A stretch of DNA of 64,000 nucleotides, taken from the NCBI RefSeq assembly GCF_001562255.1, contig NZ_CP014301.1:806001-870000 (forward strand), written 5' to 3'. Made by a program: the position numbers and the translations under genes. Position 1 is the first letter of the stretch; every line of letters begins with the position of its first letter. Below, piece by piece: positions 50,927 through 59,986 of the stretch. The notes under the pieces were generated by a model that saw only the letters and a list, made by a program, of their open reading frames with translations, did not search any database and was not told the DNA's origin. Source of the DNA: Bosea sp. PAMC 26642 (GTDB lineage Bacteria; Pseudomonadota; Alphaproteobacteria; Rhizobiales; Beijerinckiaceae).

Positions 50927-52342
50927 CTAGGCTGCGGATGCCCGCGCCAGTTCCTGCTGGCGCTCAACGAGCCAGCGCTCGATCTCAGCAAGCTGACGCA
51001 GGCGCTCGCCGTCGCCAGGTTCGGCTTGAGCGCGAAGCACGTCGGTCTCGTGGAGCGCTTTCGGCAAGGTCAACCAAGGCACATCGTCCTGCGTCAGGAG
51101 GCGATGGCGCAGCCAGTCGCGGCCTTTCGCCCAGGCCGCCGGCGATAGGTGCTCGGCGGCATTGAGGAACGTGAGCCTGTTGGCGAAGGCCCGCATCCGC
51201 AAGTCGGTGAAGAGCTTGTCGGCGAAGGCCGGGCGCTGCACCCAGTCGATCTCGTGCCAACGCCGGGACAGGCGAATCTGCTCGTCGGCGATGAAGCCAC
51301 CGCTATACAGCGTCGCCTCGGGCCAGTGCGATGGTTCGGCATCGGCATACTGGTCGGCGAGCGCCAGCATCAGGTTCTTGCGAAAGCCCTCGTGGTCACG
51401 AACCTGCCGCGCGCGCCGGCGGTAGACTGCGTCATCGAGGCGATCGGCCGGCAGGGCATGTACCCCATGCTCCCATCCGGTGAGGATCGGCTGGGCATTG
51501 GTCCGGACCGTCCGGATCGTCCGCGGTCCTTTCGCGGTCAGCAGCGCCGCGATCTCCTCGACCGGGCTGTCGAGATAGCTTGCCGGGTCGACCGAGAGGT
51601 CGGCCACCGCCCAGGCTGCGGCGTTGCGCGGGCTCGGCGCGACGCCGATGACTGGCGCCATCGCCGTCATGCCACCTAGCAGGATCAGCTCCTCGCCGGC
51701 CAGCAGTGCCGCAGGGCCGGATTTTTGGGCATTCTCCAGCATGAGGGCGATGGTGCTCGGCGCGACCTTGCGGAGGTGGCGGAACAAGGCCAGCGTGGCG
51801 CGGGTGTCGGCGAGCGCATCATGGGCATCGTCCTCGTGGAGCGTGATGCCGTTCGCGCAGCAGACGTCACCGAGCTTCATCGACGGCTTGCCGTTGGTGC
51901 CGATCGGGATCGTCACCGCTCCCGGTTCGAGCAGCCGCACCGAGCGCAACATGACCAGGAGGTCAGCCCGCTTCAGGCCGGGTCCTTGCGTCGCGTAAGG
52001 CGGCAGCAGGTGGGTGAAGAAGGCGTGGCGCAGCACCTCCTCGTCGAAGCGCAGACCGTTGTAGGTCACGATCGTCGCGGGCGCCCATCCGGTGAAGGCC
52101 CGGGCGATGAGGCCGAGTATCTCACCGACCGAAAGCGGCGCTTGCTCCAGCATCGCCGGTGTCACGCCGGTGACAAGAAGCGCGCCGGGCGACGGCACGA
52201 TATGCGCCGGCAGCCGCGCCCGGAACGAGAGCTCGGCCTGGATGTTGAGATCGGCATCGGTGTGGATCAGGGCAGCCTGCAGCGGCACGTCCCATTGCGG
52301 GGCGAGGCCGGTGGTTTCGAGGTCGTAGAAGATGAAGCTCAT
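50927..52342 (-). CDS. exodeoxyribonuclease I homologue
   Basis: This is a 471-residue DEDDh 3'-5' exonuclease matching the full length of E. coli ExoI (SbcB). Catalytic residues: Asp7 and Glu9 in IFYDLETTG, Asp100 in YNGLRFDEEVLRHAFF, and His174/Asp179 in DDAHDALADTRATLALF; the PSPGALLVTGVTP block is typical. The C-terminal ExoI_C-like helical region is present (YRRRARQVRDHEGFRKNLML). Chromosomal copies are rare in alphaproteobacteria, so an island copy is notable. It follows the 52354 gene by 11 bases (on the minus strand) and ends in a terminator. Confidence 0.9.
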   Translation of the reverse strand: MSFIFYDLETTGLAPQWDVPLQAALIHTDADLNIQAELSFRARLPAHIVPSPGALLVTGVTPAMLEQAPLSVGEILGLIARAFTGWAPATIVTYNGLRFDEEVLRHAFFTHLLPPYATQGPGLKRADLLVMLRSVRLLEPGAVTIPIGTNGKPSMKLGDVCCANGITLHEDDAHDALADTRATLALFRHLRKVAPSTIALMLENAQKSGPAALLAGEELILLGGMTAMAPVIGVAPSPRNAAAWAVADLSVDPASYLDSPVEEIAALLTAKGPRTIRTVRTNAQPILTGWEHGVHALPADRLDDAVYRRRARQVRDHEGFRKNLMLALADQYADAEPSHWPEATLYSGGFIADEQIRLSRRWHEIDWVQRPAFADKLFTDLRMRAFANRLTFLNAAEHLSPAAWAKGRDWLRHRLLTQDDVPWLTLPKALHETDVLRAQAEPGDGERLRQLAEIERWLVERQQELARASAA

Positions 52343-52353
52343 GACCGGCGACC

Positions 52354-52797
52354 TCAGTGCCAGCCGCCGGCGTCGGGCATGATCGGCCCTTCGTCGATGA
52401 CGATGCCGAGGTCCTGCGCGTCGCGCCGGATGGCGGCCTCGATCATCGCCACGGCGCGCGAACGCTTGAGCTCGTCAGCGTCGATGATCATGGCCTCGTA
52501 GCATGCGATCTTGAGGCGGAGCAGCGGCTCGGAGAAGGCCGGCGGCTCGGCCAGCAGCAGCGCGAAGCGCCGCGCCGCGATCCGCGCACCCTCTCCGATC
52601 TGTCGGCCGTTGAGGCCGCCATGTTCCGGATAGATCCGCGTCGGGTCGTGCTCAAGCAGCATCGCGTGCGCGGTATGCAACTGCCAGCGCAGGTAGAAGG
52701 TGTCGGCCTCAGCGCGCTGCCGGTAGGCGCGGGCGTACATTTCAAGCTCGGCATCGTTGGGGCGCGGTTCGCCGCCCGCAGGGGTCTTCAACGTCAT
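52354..52797 (-). CDS. island protein of unknown function preceding exonuclease I
   Basis: This is a 147-residue helical protein with ELEMYARAYRQRAEADTFYL and RSRAVAMIEAAIRRDAQDLG. No domain is recognised. ATG 52797 is preferred over TTG 52809. Its stop is 11 bases upstream of the exonuclease I start on the same strand, so it is probably the first gene of that operon and may act with it. Confidence 0.6.
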   Translation of the reverse strand: MTLKTPAGGEPRPNDAELEMYARAYRQRAEADTFYLRWQLHTAHAMLLEHDPTRIYPEHGGLNGRQIGEGARIAARRFALLLAEPPAFSEPLLRLKIACYEAMIIDADELKRSRAVAMIEAAIRRDAQDLGIVIDEGPIMPDAGGWH

Positions 52798-53313
52798 CGG
52801 ATCATCCAAGGTCGGAGCATCAGGCCCGGCCGCCCACTCTCCCTCTCCAGGACGTCATGCGCAGGTTCCGGGGGTTCCCTTAGACGGGTTCCGGCCGCTC
52901 AGTTTTCCGCCTTCCATTGGCCGCCATGTTCCCTGGCAGCCGGCTCGACCAGCGGGGAAAGTTGGCCCCTAGCCGACGTCTGGAACGTCTGCTTCCGAGG
53001 AGCCCGATGGGCCAATCGGTCTAGTTGCCGAAGGTGGCCCCAAGCCGACGGCTGGAACATATGTTCAGGGCAGTCTGCGGAGGCTGCGTGGGCGGTGAAC
53101 GCCGACGATGCTACCGTTTCAATGGGGAAGTCGAATACGTCGGCGTGACGATCGGCTGCGACGCGGCTACGGCTACTGGAGCGCAAGTACGGTAGGAAAG
53201 CTGCAGGCCAACGCTGTATGAGTCCACCAAGGACGTTGTGTTGACCTCCGCGCTTTTGCGATAGTCGCCGGGCGGACGTTTGGAGAAGGCGGCGTAAGCC
53301 TTCAGTTGAGCCC
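52798..53313. other. 516-base divergent intergenic region
   Basis: It lies between the exonuclease operon (minus) and the STAND-nuclease gene (plus). It holds two diverged 31-base direct repeats (52961 and 53033, next entry) and no clear paired promoter boxes. The strings here resemble degraded coding DNA, without an intact frame. Confidence 0.45.
52961..53063. repeat. two diverged 31-base direct repeats
   Basis: Copies start at 52961 (GTTGGCCCCTAGCCGACGTC) and 53033 (GGTGGCCCCAAGCCGACGGC), with 26 of 31 positions identical and a 72-base period. They may be remnants or binding sites before the STAND gene. Confidence 0.6.
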
Positions 53314-56300
53314 ATGGCCGTTGACCCAAGTCATTACGTGTCGGTTGAGCGGACGTTCCGCGATCTGTCGGATGCCGAGGTTGCCGACATCGAGAAGGCG
53401 TCGGCGCTGGCTAAATTCGGTTGGGCTGGCGGAGTTGGCTGGGATGAGATTCTGCGTTCGCCACGCGTGCTGCTGATCTCCGAGGCAGGGGCGGGCAAGA
53501 CCCGGGAATGCCGGGAGAAGCGGGATCGCCTTATCGCCATGGGCGAGGCCGCATTTTTCTTCGATCTTGCCACGTTGGCTAAGGAGCCGCTCCGCGACAT
53601 GCTCCTTCCCGAAGAGGAGACCCGGTTCGATGGCTGGCTCTTCTCACAGTCCGATATCGCTACGTTCTTTCTAGATTCCATAGACGAACTGAAGCTGACC
53701 CTCGGCAGTTTCGAACTCTCGCTGAAGCGCTTCGCCAAGGCGCTCGGCGGCCAGATAGCTCGCGCTCGCATCGTGGTGACAACGCGGCCCGTGCCGTTCG
53801 ACCGCGCCTTGGTCGAACGATTGTTGCCGATCCCTTCGCCGATCCTCGCCGAGCCGACGGCCGAGGCGTTCGCCGACATGATGATGGAGCGTGGCGACAC
53901 ATCGGACGGAGGCGATAGCGAAAAAGAAGCCAAGTCATGGCGGACCGTCGGGTTGATGCCACTGTCGCAGGAGCAGCGGCGGACCTTCGCGGTGGGACAA
54001 GGGATCCCTGACCCGGACGCGTTGTTGGAAGATATTCGCATTCGCGACGCCGAGGAATTCGCCGGTCGACCGCAGGATCTGATCGAGCTATGCGCCGACT
54101 GGCGCGATCATCACCGAATTCGATCGCATTTCGACCAAGTCGAATCGAACATCGCGTACAAACTTAAGCCGCGCACCGATCGGCCCGAGCGAGTGGAGTT
54201 ATCGCTGGAGGCCGCGGTAGAGGGGGCAAGCCGGCTCGCTCTCGCCGCGATGCTAACGCGAAGGCTGACCCTTCGCCACAGTGTCGAATCCGATCGTGTT
54301 ACGGCCAGCGAACCGGCACTCGATGTTTCGAGGATCCTCGTCGATTGGACCGCGGCGGCACAGGCCACATTGCTTGAGCGGCCGCTTTTCGGGTTCGCCA
54401 GCTACGGCCGTGTTCGATTTCATCATCGATCAGTCGTCGAGTTTCTTGCAGCAAGGCGCCTTGACGCCCTGCTTGCACGAGGCGCGCCGATCAAGGGGAT
54501 CAAGCGCCTCCTGTTCGCTGAAACTGCCCAAGGCCGAATGGTGGTGCGTCCGTCGATGCGCCCGGTTGCGGCCTGGCTGGCAACTTGGCACCCGACCATA
54601 CTCGACGACGTCGTGCGGCTCGACGCGTCGGTGGTGCTGGATTTCGGCGACCCGCAATCGCTGTCGATCGCTCAGCGCAGCCGTGCGCTCGAGGCCTATG
54701 TCGAACGTCACAGGACCGGCGGTTGGCGGGGTCTGCAAACCCCATCCATTCAGGTTCGCCGCTTCGCGGCCGAGGAGCTGGCGGGCCCGGTCTCGCGGCT
54801 ATGGGACCAAGGCATTGAAAACGGCGAAGTTCGTGAACTGCTGCTGAGGCTTATCGCAGCCGGGCGGTTGCGTGGATGCGGAGATCTCACCTACGCCACG
54901 GCAATGGACGGGCATTCGCCGCTCCATGAGCGCACCCTCGCCATCGAAGCGCTTCTTCGCTTGGGCGATCCCCGAGTAGACGCTCTCGCTGCCTCGCTCG
55001 AGAAAGATGCCGAACGCTGGCCACCCGCGGCCGCGCGCCGCGCCACTGTCGAGCTGTTCCCGACACATATGCCGATAGAGCGGCTGAAGGTAATCCTTGC
55101 GCGCGTCGTCGACGACAGCAGCGGCCTTGGCGATTACACATATCGTTTGCGTCAGGAAATCACGCACGCTGAGCTCGCGCCGGAATATCTCGACGGATTG
55201 CGACAGGCGCTCTTCGATCTCGTGAGCTACGGCTTGAAGTGGAAGGACGGAGCCCATCCGCCTCTCAGAACTCCGCGGTCGGATCTTCTTCCGGCATTGA
55301 CGTCGGCATGTTGTCGACAAGCCTCGGAAGGCGTCCGAACGGACGCTTGGACGAGATCGGCGCTGTTGGCGGCGCGGCTGACGAAAAGGGAATACACAGA
55401 CGAAAAGCCGTCGGAGCAGTTGCGTCGGGCGCTCGACGAACTGCCCGCCGCAGCGCGCGAGGCAGGCTTCTGGAGCGAAGCCGCGCTCCTGGAAACCCTT
55501 CGTCCCATGAAGGACGCTTACAACCGGATGTTCGAGCTGACCCACAACAAGGGCATCGTGTTGGACGATGCGAAGGACGGGGAGTGGGTACACCGACGCC
55601 TAGCCGATCCGGCCGCGCCTCTCGAACATCGCGAGATGATGCTTTGGGCGGAGATGGTTTTTCTCAACCGTCACATATCCGATCACGCCGCCCTCCTTGA
55701 TGATCTCCTACTGATCGTGGCCGATGCCCCACGGCTGGTCACCATCGTCGAGGAGCGAAGGAAGCCGCGGCCCGACGATCCGGAGATGAAGCGGTGGGAA
55801 GCCGAAAGCGCAAAACGCAAGAGGCAAGCGGAGCGGAAATCGGCCAAGGCGCACGGCAGCTGGGTCGCGTTCTGGCGCGAGGTGGCACGCGATTCCGATG
55901 TGGTCTTCCATCCTGAGCGCGCTGAAAACACCGCGTGGAATCTCTGGAGGGCGGTCGAGCGCTCGGGCGGCGAAAGCCGCGCCACTGGCTGGAACCGGCG
56001 TCTCATCGAACAGCAGTTCGGTAAACCTGTCGCAGATCAGCTCCGCGAGACAATGAAGGCCGCTTGGCGGAAGGATACGCCCACCCTCGCAAGCGAGCGG
56101 CCGAAGGAAGAAAGAAATACCTTCCTCGTTCGATGGCAGTTCGGTCTCGCCTGCATCACCGCCGAAGCCGAAGATCCGAACTGGGTCAAACATCTTACGC
56201 AGAGCGAGGCAGAATTGGCCTGTCGCTATGTTCCGATGCAACTGAGCGGCTTTCCACCGTGGCTGGAATGCTTGGCGGTCCAGCATCCGGCGGCAATCGA

Positions 56301-57633
56301 TCGGGTTCTTGGCCGAGAGCTCAGCCTGTCGCTGGCAGACATGGAATCCAATGGCTATGCCGTGACGCTTCAGGACGTCGGTCACGCCTCACCGATCCTC
56401 ACGGTACTCTTCGTTCCCCGCATCCGCGCTTGGCTGGCGGGGCTCGGCGAAATAAACAACACCGGGGATGGTGCTCCTGTGGGACGCCACATCCGGCAAG
56501 CGGTCGGAATCCTCATCAAGAGCGGCGGCGATGACGATCGTCGTTTCGTCGAGGCGGAGGCGACACGACGTTTGGCAGAAGCCGAACCGTTTGGCGACAT
56601 CTGGCTCTCCGCGCTTCTCCAGCTTCAGCCTGCGGCGGGTGTCGATGCGTTGGAACGCTGCCTGGAGACGGCCAAGATCGCGCCAATCGGCGCCGGCGTG
56701 TACCTCCTTGGTAGCCTCTTCGACGGTGATCGCGGCGCAGGGATCGACCTTCGTGGCACGGGCTTTGTCCCGGCTCTCCTGCTACGCATGCTCCGGGTCG
56801 CTTACCGTCACGTCCGGCTCGAGGACGATGTGCATCACGAAGGCAGCTATACTCCAGACACACGCGATTACGCCGAGCGGGCGCGAAATGCCATCCTGAG
56901 CGCCGTGTTGACGGCACCGGGTGCAGAAGGTTGGAGTTCCAAGCTTTCCGTGGTCGGCGACCCCGCCTTTCGGCATATCAAGGATCGGACGCTGGCACTG
57001 GCGGCAGAGACGGCCGCAGAGGAGGCCGATGGTACACCCGCGAGCGAAGCCGAGTTCATCGTCCTCGACAGATTGGGCGAAATGCCACCCTCGACGAACG
57101 ACGCCATGTTCGCGCTAATGCGCGACCGCCTCGATGATCTCGATGATCTTCTTTTGCGGGATACTTCCCCGCGTGAGTTCTGGGCGAGCATCACGGTCGA
57201 GCGCGTCATGCGGCGCGCGTTGGCCAATGTGCTGCACGACGCAGCAAAGGGGGCCTATGTCGTCGATCAGGAAGCGGTAACAGCCGACGAAAAGGAAACG
57301 GACATCCGGCTTCGCTCCACCGCTTCGACGCACCAGGCGACGATCGAACTCAAATTGGCCGACGACCGTCCGGGCCGAGATCTTTTCGATACGCTCCGCA
57401 AACAGCTGCTGAAAAAGTATATGGCTGCCGAGGACTGCCGTGCGGGCTGCTTGCTAGTTAAAATTGCCCGGGAGCGAGAGTGGGACCACCCAACGACAGG
57501 CATGCGGATTGGGTTCGAGGAACTGATGCGCCTTCTTAACGATGAGGCCGAGTCCATATCGCGCGAGTTGGGCGGCACGGCGAAGCTCATGACGAAAGGC
57601 CTGGATCTGAGACCGCGCCTCGGGCGCGGGTAG
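53314..57633 (+). CDS. STAND/NACHT-like NTPase with C-terminal PD-(D/E)XK nuclease motif, defence candidate
   Basis: This is a 1,439-residue protein. Near the N-terminus is a P-loop NTPase: Walker A EAGAGKT (Lys62), Walker B FFLDSIDEL (118-126, two acidic residues) and an Arg in VVTTRPVP (158), as in NACHT/STAND NTPases. A long helical, repeat-like middle (residues about 300-1200, VEAL/ARRL-type helices) looks like a sensor. The last 150 residues have a nuclease-like core: Asp1330 in ETDIRLRS, then Glu1345-Leu-Lys1347 in ATIELKLAD, and QLLKKYM, the pattern of PD-(D/E)XK domains. The model is a sensor that binds a phage component, oligomerises by NTP and activates a nuclease. ATG 53314 has a weak ribosome site. 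No known name is assigned; Avs proteins have the effector N-terminal instead. Confidence 0.82.
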   Translation: MAVDPSHYVSVERTFRDLSDAEVADIEKASALAKFGWAGGVGWDEILRSPRVLLISEAGAGKTRECREKRDRLIAMGEAAFFFDLATLAKEPLRDMLLPEEETRFDGWLFSQSDIATFFLDSIDELKLTLGSFELSLKRFAKALGGQIARARIVVTTRPVPFDRALVERLLPIPSPILAEPTAEAFADMMMERGDTSDGGDSEKEAKSWRTVGLMPLSQEQRRTFAVGQGIPDPDALLEDIRIRDAEEFAGRPQDLIELCADWRDHHRIRSHFDQVESNIAYKLKPRTDRPERVELSLEAAVEGASRLALAAMLTRRLTLRHSVESDRVTASEPALDVSRILVDWTAAAQATLLERPLFGFASYGRVRFHHRSVVEFLAARRLDALLARGAPIKGIKRLLFAETAQGRMVVRPSMRPVAAWLATWHPTILDDVVRLDASVVLDFGDPQSLSIAQRSRALEAYVERHRTGGWRGLQTPSIQVRRFAAEELAGPVSRLWDQGIENGEVRELLLRLIAAGRLRGCGDLTYATAMDGHSPLHERTLAIEALLRLGDPRVDALAASLEKDAERWPPAAARRATVELFPTHMPIERLKVILARVVDDSSGLGDYTYRLRQEITHAELAPEYLDGLRQALFDLVSYGLKWKDGAHPPLRTPRSDLLPALTSACCRQASEGVRTDAWTRSALLAARLTKREYTDEKPSEQLRRALDELPAAAREAGFWSEAALLETLRPMKDAYNRMFELTHNKGIVLDDAKDGEWVHRRLADPAAPLEHREMMLWAEMVFLNRHISDHAALLDDLLLIVADAPRLVTIVEERRKPRPDDPEMKRWEAESAKRKRQAERKSAKAHGSWVAFWREVARDSDVVFHPERAENTAWNLWRAVERSGGESRATGWNRRLIEQQFGKPVADQLRETMKAAWRKDTPTLASERPKEERNTFLVRWQFGLACITAEAEDPNWVKHLTQSEAELACRYVPMQLSGFPPWLECLAVQHPAAIDRVLGRELSLSLADMESNGYAVTLQDVGHASPILTVLFVPRIRAWLAGLGEINNTGDGAPVGRHIRQAVGILIKSGGDDDRRFVEAEATRRLAEAEPFGDIWLSALLQLQPAAGVDALERCLETAKIAPIGAGVYLLGSLFDGDRGAGIDLRGTGFVPALLLRMLRVAYRHVRLEDDVHHEGSYTPDTRDYAERARNAILSAVLTAPGAEGWSSKLSVVGDPAFRHIKDRTLALAAETAAEEADGTPASEAEFIVLDRLGEMPPSTNDAMFALMRDRLDDLDDLLLRDTSPREFWASITVERVMRRALANVLHDAAKGAYVVDQEAVTADEKETDIRLRSTASTHQATIELKLADDRPGRDLFDTLRKQLLKKYMAAEDCRAGCLLVKIAREREWDHPTTGMRIGFEELMRLLNDEAESISRELGGTAKLMTKGLDLRPRLGRG

Positions 57634-57981
57634 TCGGCGCAGAACATTCGGGACCTCGCGCTACGCCCGAAAGTAAAAATCTGGTTTCGGGCAGCAAGCC
57701 GGCGTCGGCTCGTGGCGCTGCTCGCCCGGCCGAACGGCTGGCAGTTTTGGCCCTTATGTATGGACCGGCTGCGTTTCACAACGGGTTCGGCGCGGTGACG
57801 GAAGTCGCTCATATGTATCCGGCCTACTGATCGGCTCGTGGGCCGTGGCCTTGATGGGAGTACGCGCGCACCTTTGGCCTTATTAGCAGATCGGCCGTTC
57901 AGGGGCCAAAAGGGCCACCAGGCTCAGGGTGCGCATATTGAATCCGTTCCATGCCTGCTCCGTCGCGAACTCCTTGGGGTG
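57634..57981. other. 348-base gap between STAND gene and IS110 transposase
   Basis: It contains a CCCGAAA/TTTCGGG hairpin (about 57668-57691) without a T run, and presumably the 3' end of the IS110 element next to the transposase stop. No coding frame seems real here. Confidence 0.45.
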
Positions 57982-59043
57982 CTAGATGGCGACAGCCTCC
58001 CCGTGCGCGTCGAACGACCTGCCGTTGCGCAGAACGCTCCAGCTGATGCGAGCGAGCTTGTTGGCGAGGGCCGTTGCCAGCTTGTTGCGGTGAAGCCGCG
58101 GAGCCGCTTCCTTCAACCAGGTTCCGAAGCTGAACTTCTCCCAGTTATGCGGTCTCATGATGATGACCTTCGCGGCCTGGATGAACAGCATTCTGAGATA
58201 GGTGTTGCCCTGTTTGGAGATGCGCCCGAGCACGGTTCTGCCGCCGGTGCTGTATTGCCGCGGGACGAGACCGAGCCAGGCGCCGAAATCGCGGCCTCGG
58301 TCGAAGGCTTCACCATCGCCGATCGCGGCGACCAGCGCCGTCGAGATGATCGGCCCGACGCCCGGAATACTCATGAGCCGAGCGCACGCGGCCTGCTCGG
58401 CTGCGATCTTCTCGATCTCGGCGGTGATCGTCTCGATCCGCTTGTCGAGCCACAGCCAGTCTTCATAGAGGCCGACGATCAGATCGCTCATGCGAGGCGA
58501 GATCTCATCGGCACGGTTCTTCAGGATATCGAAGAGCGAGGCGCGCAGGGCTCGCAAGCCGGGGCGGATGGCGATGCCCTGCTCGATGAGGAAAGCCCGA
58601 ATCTGGTTGACCGTTGCGGTCCGGCGCGAGACCAGGCGCGACCGGATACGATGATAGGCTTGCAGGTCCAGTTCGTCCTGCGTCTTCTCCCGCACCACCC
58701 GCAGGTTCGGTCGCAGCGCGGCCTCCGCGATCGCTTCGGCATCGTTGTAGTCGTTCTTCTGTCCCTTCGCGAAGGGCTTGGCATATTTTGCCGGAATGAT
58801 GCGGGGTTCGTGGCCGAGCCTGCGCAGTGTTCGGGCGACGAAATGAGCGCTCAGGCACGCCTCCATCCCGACGATGCAGCCTGGGAGGGTCTTGAAGGTC
58901 TCCTCCAGCGCCAAGCGCCGGATCTTGCGTCGGAAGGCAAGCTTGCCGTTCCCGTCGAAGCCGACAAGGTGAAAAACGTCTTTGCCAATGTCGATGCCGA
59001 CAACGGTAAGCTCTGCTTCGGTGTTCGAGGTCGTCCTGTTCAT
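57982..59043 (-). CDS. IS110-family transposase
   Basis: This is a 353-residue DEDD recombinase. The N-terminal RuvC-like domain has Asp in VVGIDIGKDVFHL, Glu in GMEACLS, and the DYNDAEAIAEAAL block. The C-terminal Transposase_20 domain has SIPGVGPIISTALVAAIGD and GRISKQGNTYLRMLFIQAA, with the serine used in IS110 recombination. The length and order are intact, so it may be active. ATG 59043 (MNRTTSNTEAE) is chosen. IS110 elements lack terminal repeats and use a bridge RNA encoded in non-coding ends; a large hairpin lies just upstream (59046-59096). Confidence 0.95.
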   Translation of the reverse strand: MNRTTSNTEAELTVVGIDIGKDVFHLVGFDGNGKLAFRRKIRRLALEETFKTLPGCIVGMEACLSAHFVARTLRRLGHEPRIIPAKYAKPFAKGQKNDYNDAEAIAEAALRPNLRVVREKTQDELDLQAYHRIRSRLVSRRTATVNQIRAFLIEQGIAIRPGLRALRASLFDILKNRADEISPRMSDLIVGLYEDWLWLDKRIETITAEIEKIAAEQAACARLMSIPGVGPIISTALVAAIGDGEAFDRGRDFGAWLGLVPRQYSTGGRTVLGRISKQGNTYLRMLFIQAAKVIIMRPHNWEKFSFGTWLKEAAPRLHRNKLATALANKLARISWSVLRNGRSFDAHGEAVAI

Positions 59044-59045
59044 GG

Positions 59046-59096
59046 GGCTGCTCCGGCTTGGGTAAGGCCACAGCTTACGCGGCGGCGGGAGCAGCC
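59046..59096 (-). ncRNA. candidate bridge-RNA hairpin of the IS110 element
   Basis: GGCTGCTCC (59046-59054) pairs with GGAGCAGCC (59088-59096), with a second TAAG/CTTA hairpin inside. It lies directly upstream of the transposase start, the place where IS110-group elements encode their bridge RNA. Loop bases matching donor or target could not be checked here. Confidence 0.4.
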
Positions 59097-59287
59097 GGTC
59101 CATCCCATTAGCTGACACTAGAAATGTCTCCTTCTGGGCACTCCACTGAGGGGGCACCGAGCCGCCGCTTGCGCCCCGTTTCATCGCCGTCTCAGGCATC
59201 TTTCGAGGGCGGCATGCCCCCTCACGCCATGGTCAGCGGGACGCCGTCGCCTTGAGCGAGCGCTCGTTCAAGGTGACCATTCGACCA

Positions 59288-59407
59288 CTATGGCCGGTAT
59301 TGAAACCCGAGCTCTTTAAACCCCGCCTTCGCCTCGTCGAGCGCGTCGGCGTAAATTGCAAAATCGGCGCGCCGAGGAAGTTTGCCAGGGCCCACAAAAA
59401 CTTTCAT
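59288..59407 (-). CDS. possible 39-residue hypothetical protein or remnant
   Basis: A short frame reads MKVFVGPGKLPRRADFAIYA followed by DALDEAKAGFKELGFQYRP. GGAAAG precedes the ATG, and the frame is open upstream with less protein-like content. The regular helix near the end looks coding. It may be the C-terminal remnant of a gene cut at the island edge. Confidence 0.4.
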   Translation of the reverse strand: MKVFVGPGKLPRRADFAIYADALDEAKAGFKELGFQYRP

Positions 59408-59578
59408 CCCACTTTCCAGGAAATATCCGATGTTCGCATTACAAGGCCGGCGTGCGCGGTAGACCACAGCAATGTGAAGCAACTCCGGCAAACGTCAGTT
59501 CAGGTTTGCAATTGGCCGGGCTATCTCCCACTCACCGATGCGGTCAATTCAATCGCCTGAAGCTCCGGAGGATCACAA

Positions 59579-59980
59579 ATGTCCCTCACTCGACGTAATC
59601 TTGGACTTGCAGCTGTGGCTCTCGCCAGCTTGGCGTCCGCAAGTTCTGCCGTCGCCTTCTCCGCCAAGGCGCCCTTCGACGTGAAGGCATTCGAGGCTGC
59701 GCAGGCAGCCGGTGAGTCGATCCTGGTCGAGATAAGCGCGCCTTGGTGCCCTACCTGTAAGGCGCAGAAGCCCATTATTTTGAGCCTGGGCAGCAAGCCC
59801 GAATTCGCCACGCTTACGGTCTTCGAGGTCGACTTCGACAGCCAGAAGGACGTCGTGCGCATGCTCAAGTCGACGATGCAAAGCACGCTAATCATCTACA
59901 AGGGCAAGCAGGAAGTCGGGCGTTCGGTTGGCGACACCAACGCCGCCTCGATCGAGGCGCTCCTGAAAAAGGGTGTCTGA
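59579..59980 (+). CDS. thioredoxin-fold protein with Tat-like signal
   Basis: This is a 133-residue protein. The N-terminus MSLTRRNLGLAAVALASLAS has twin Arg (RRNLGL) and a hydrophobic stretch, resembling a Tat signal; the mature part has the thioredoxin active site WCPTC in EISAPWCPTCKAQKP. It is probably a periplasmic thiol oxidoreductase. It is followed after 6 bases by the CcdA-family gene, which supplies electrons across the membrane to such proteins, so they likely act together. Confidence 0.88.
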   Translation: MSLTRRNLGLAAVALASLASASSAVAFSAKAPFDVKAFEAAQAAGESILVEISAPWCPTCKAQKPIILSLGSKPEFATLTVFEVDFDSQKDVVRMLKSTMQSTLIIYKGKQEVGRSVGDTNAASIEALLKKGV

Positions 59981-59986
59981 GCGATC

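Larger units (their letters stand above)
44017..59570. mobile_element. genomic island at tRNA-Glu (far end not defined)
   Basis: Between tRNA-Glu and the thioredoxin-CcdA genes lie a tyrosine integrase, mostly unknown cargo, a STAND-nuclease protein and an IS110-family transposase. These genes are absent from typical core loci. No second copy of the tRNA 3' end (GACTCCCGTAGGTCGCGCCA) was found in the window, so the right edge is only placed between about 57,640 and 59,570 or beyond; an IS event may have removed it. Confidence 0.6.

Noticed and set aside
44135..59043. Complete prophage
   Set aside because: An integrase is present but no capsid, terminase, tail or lysis genes.
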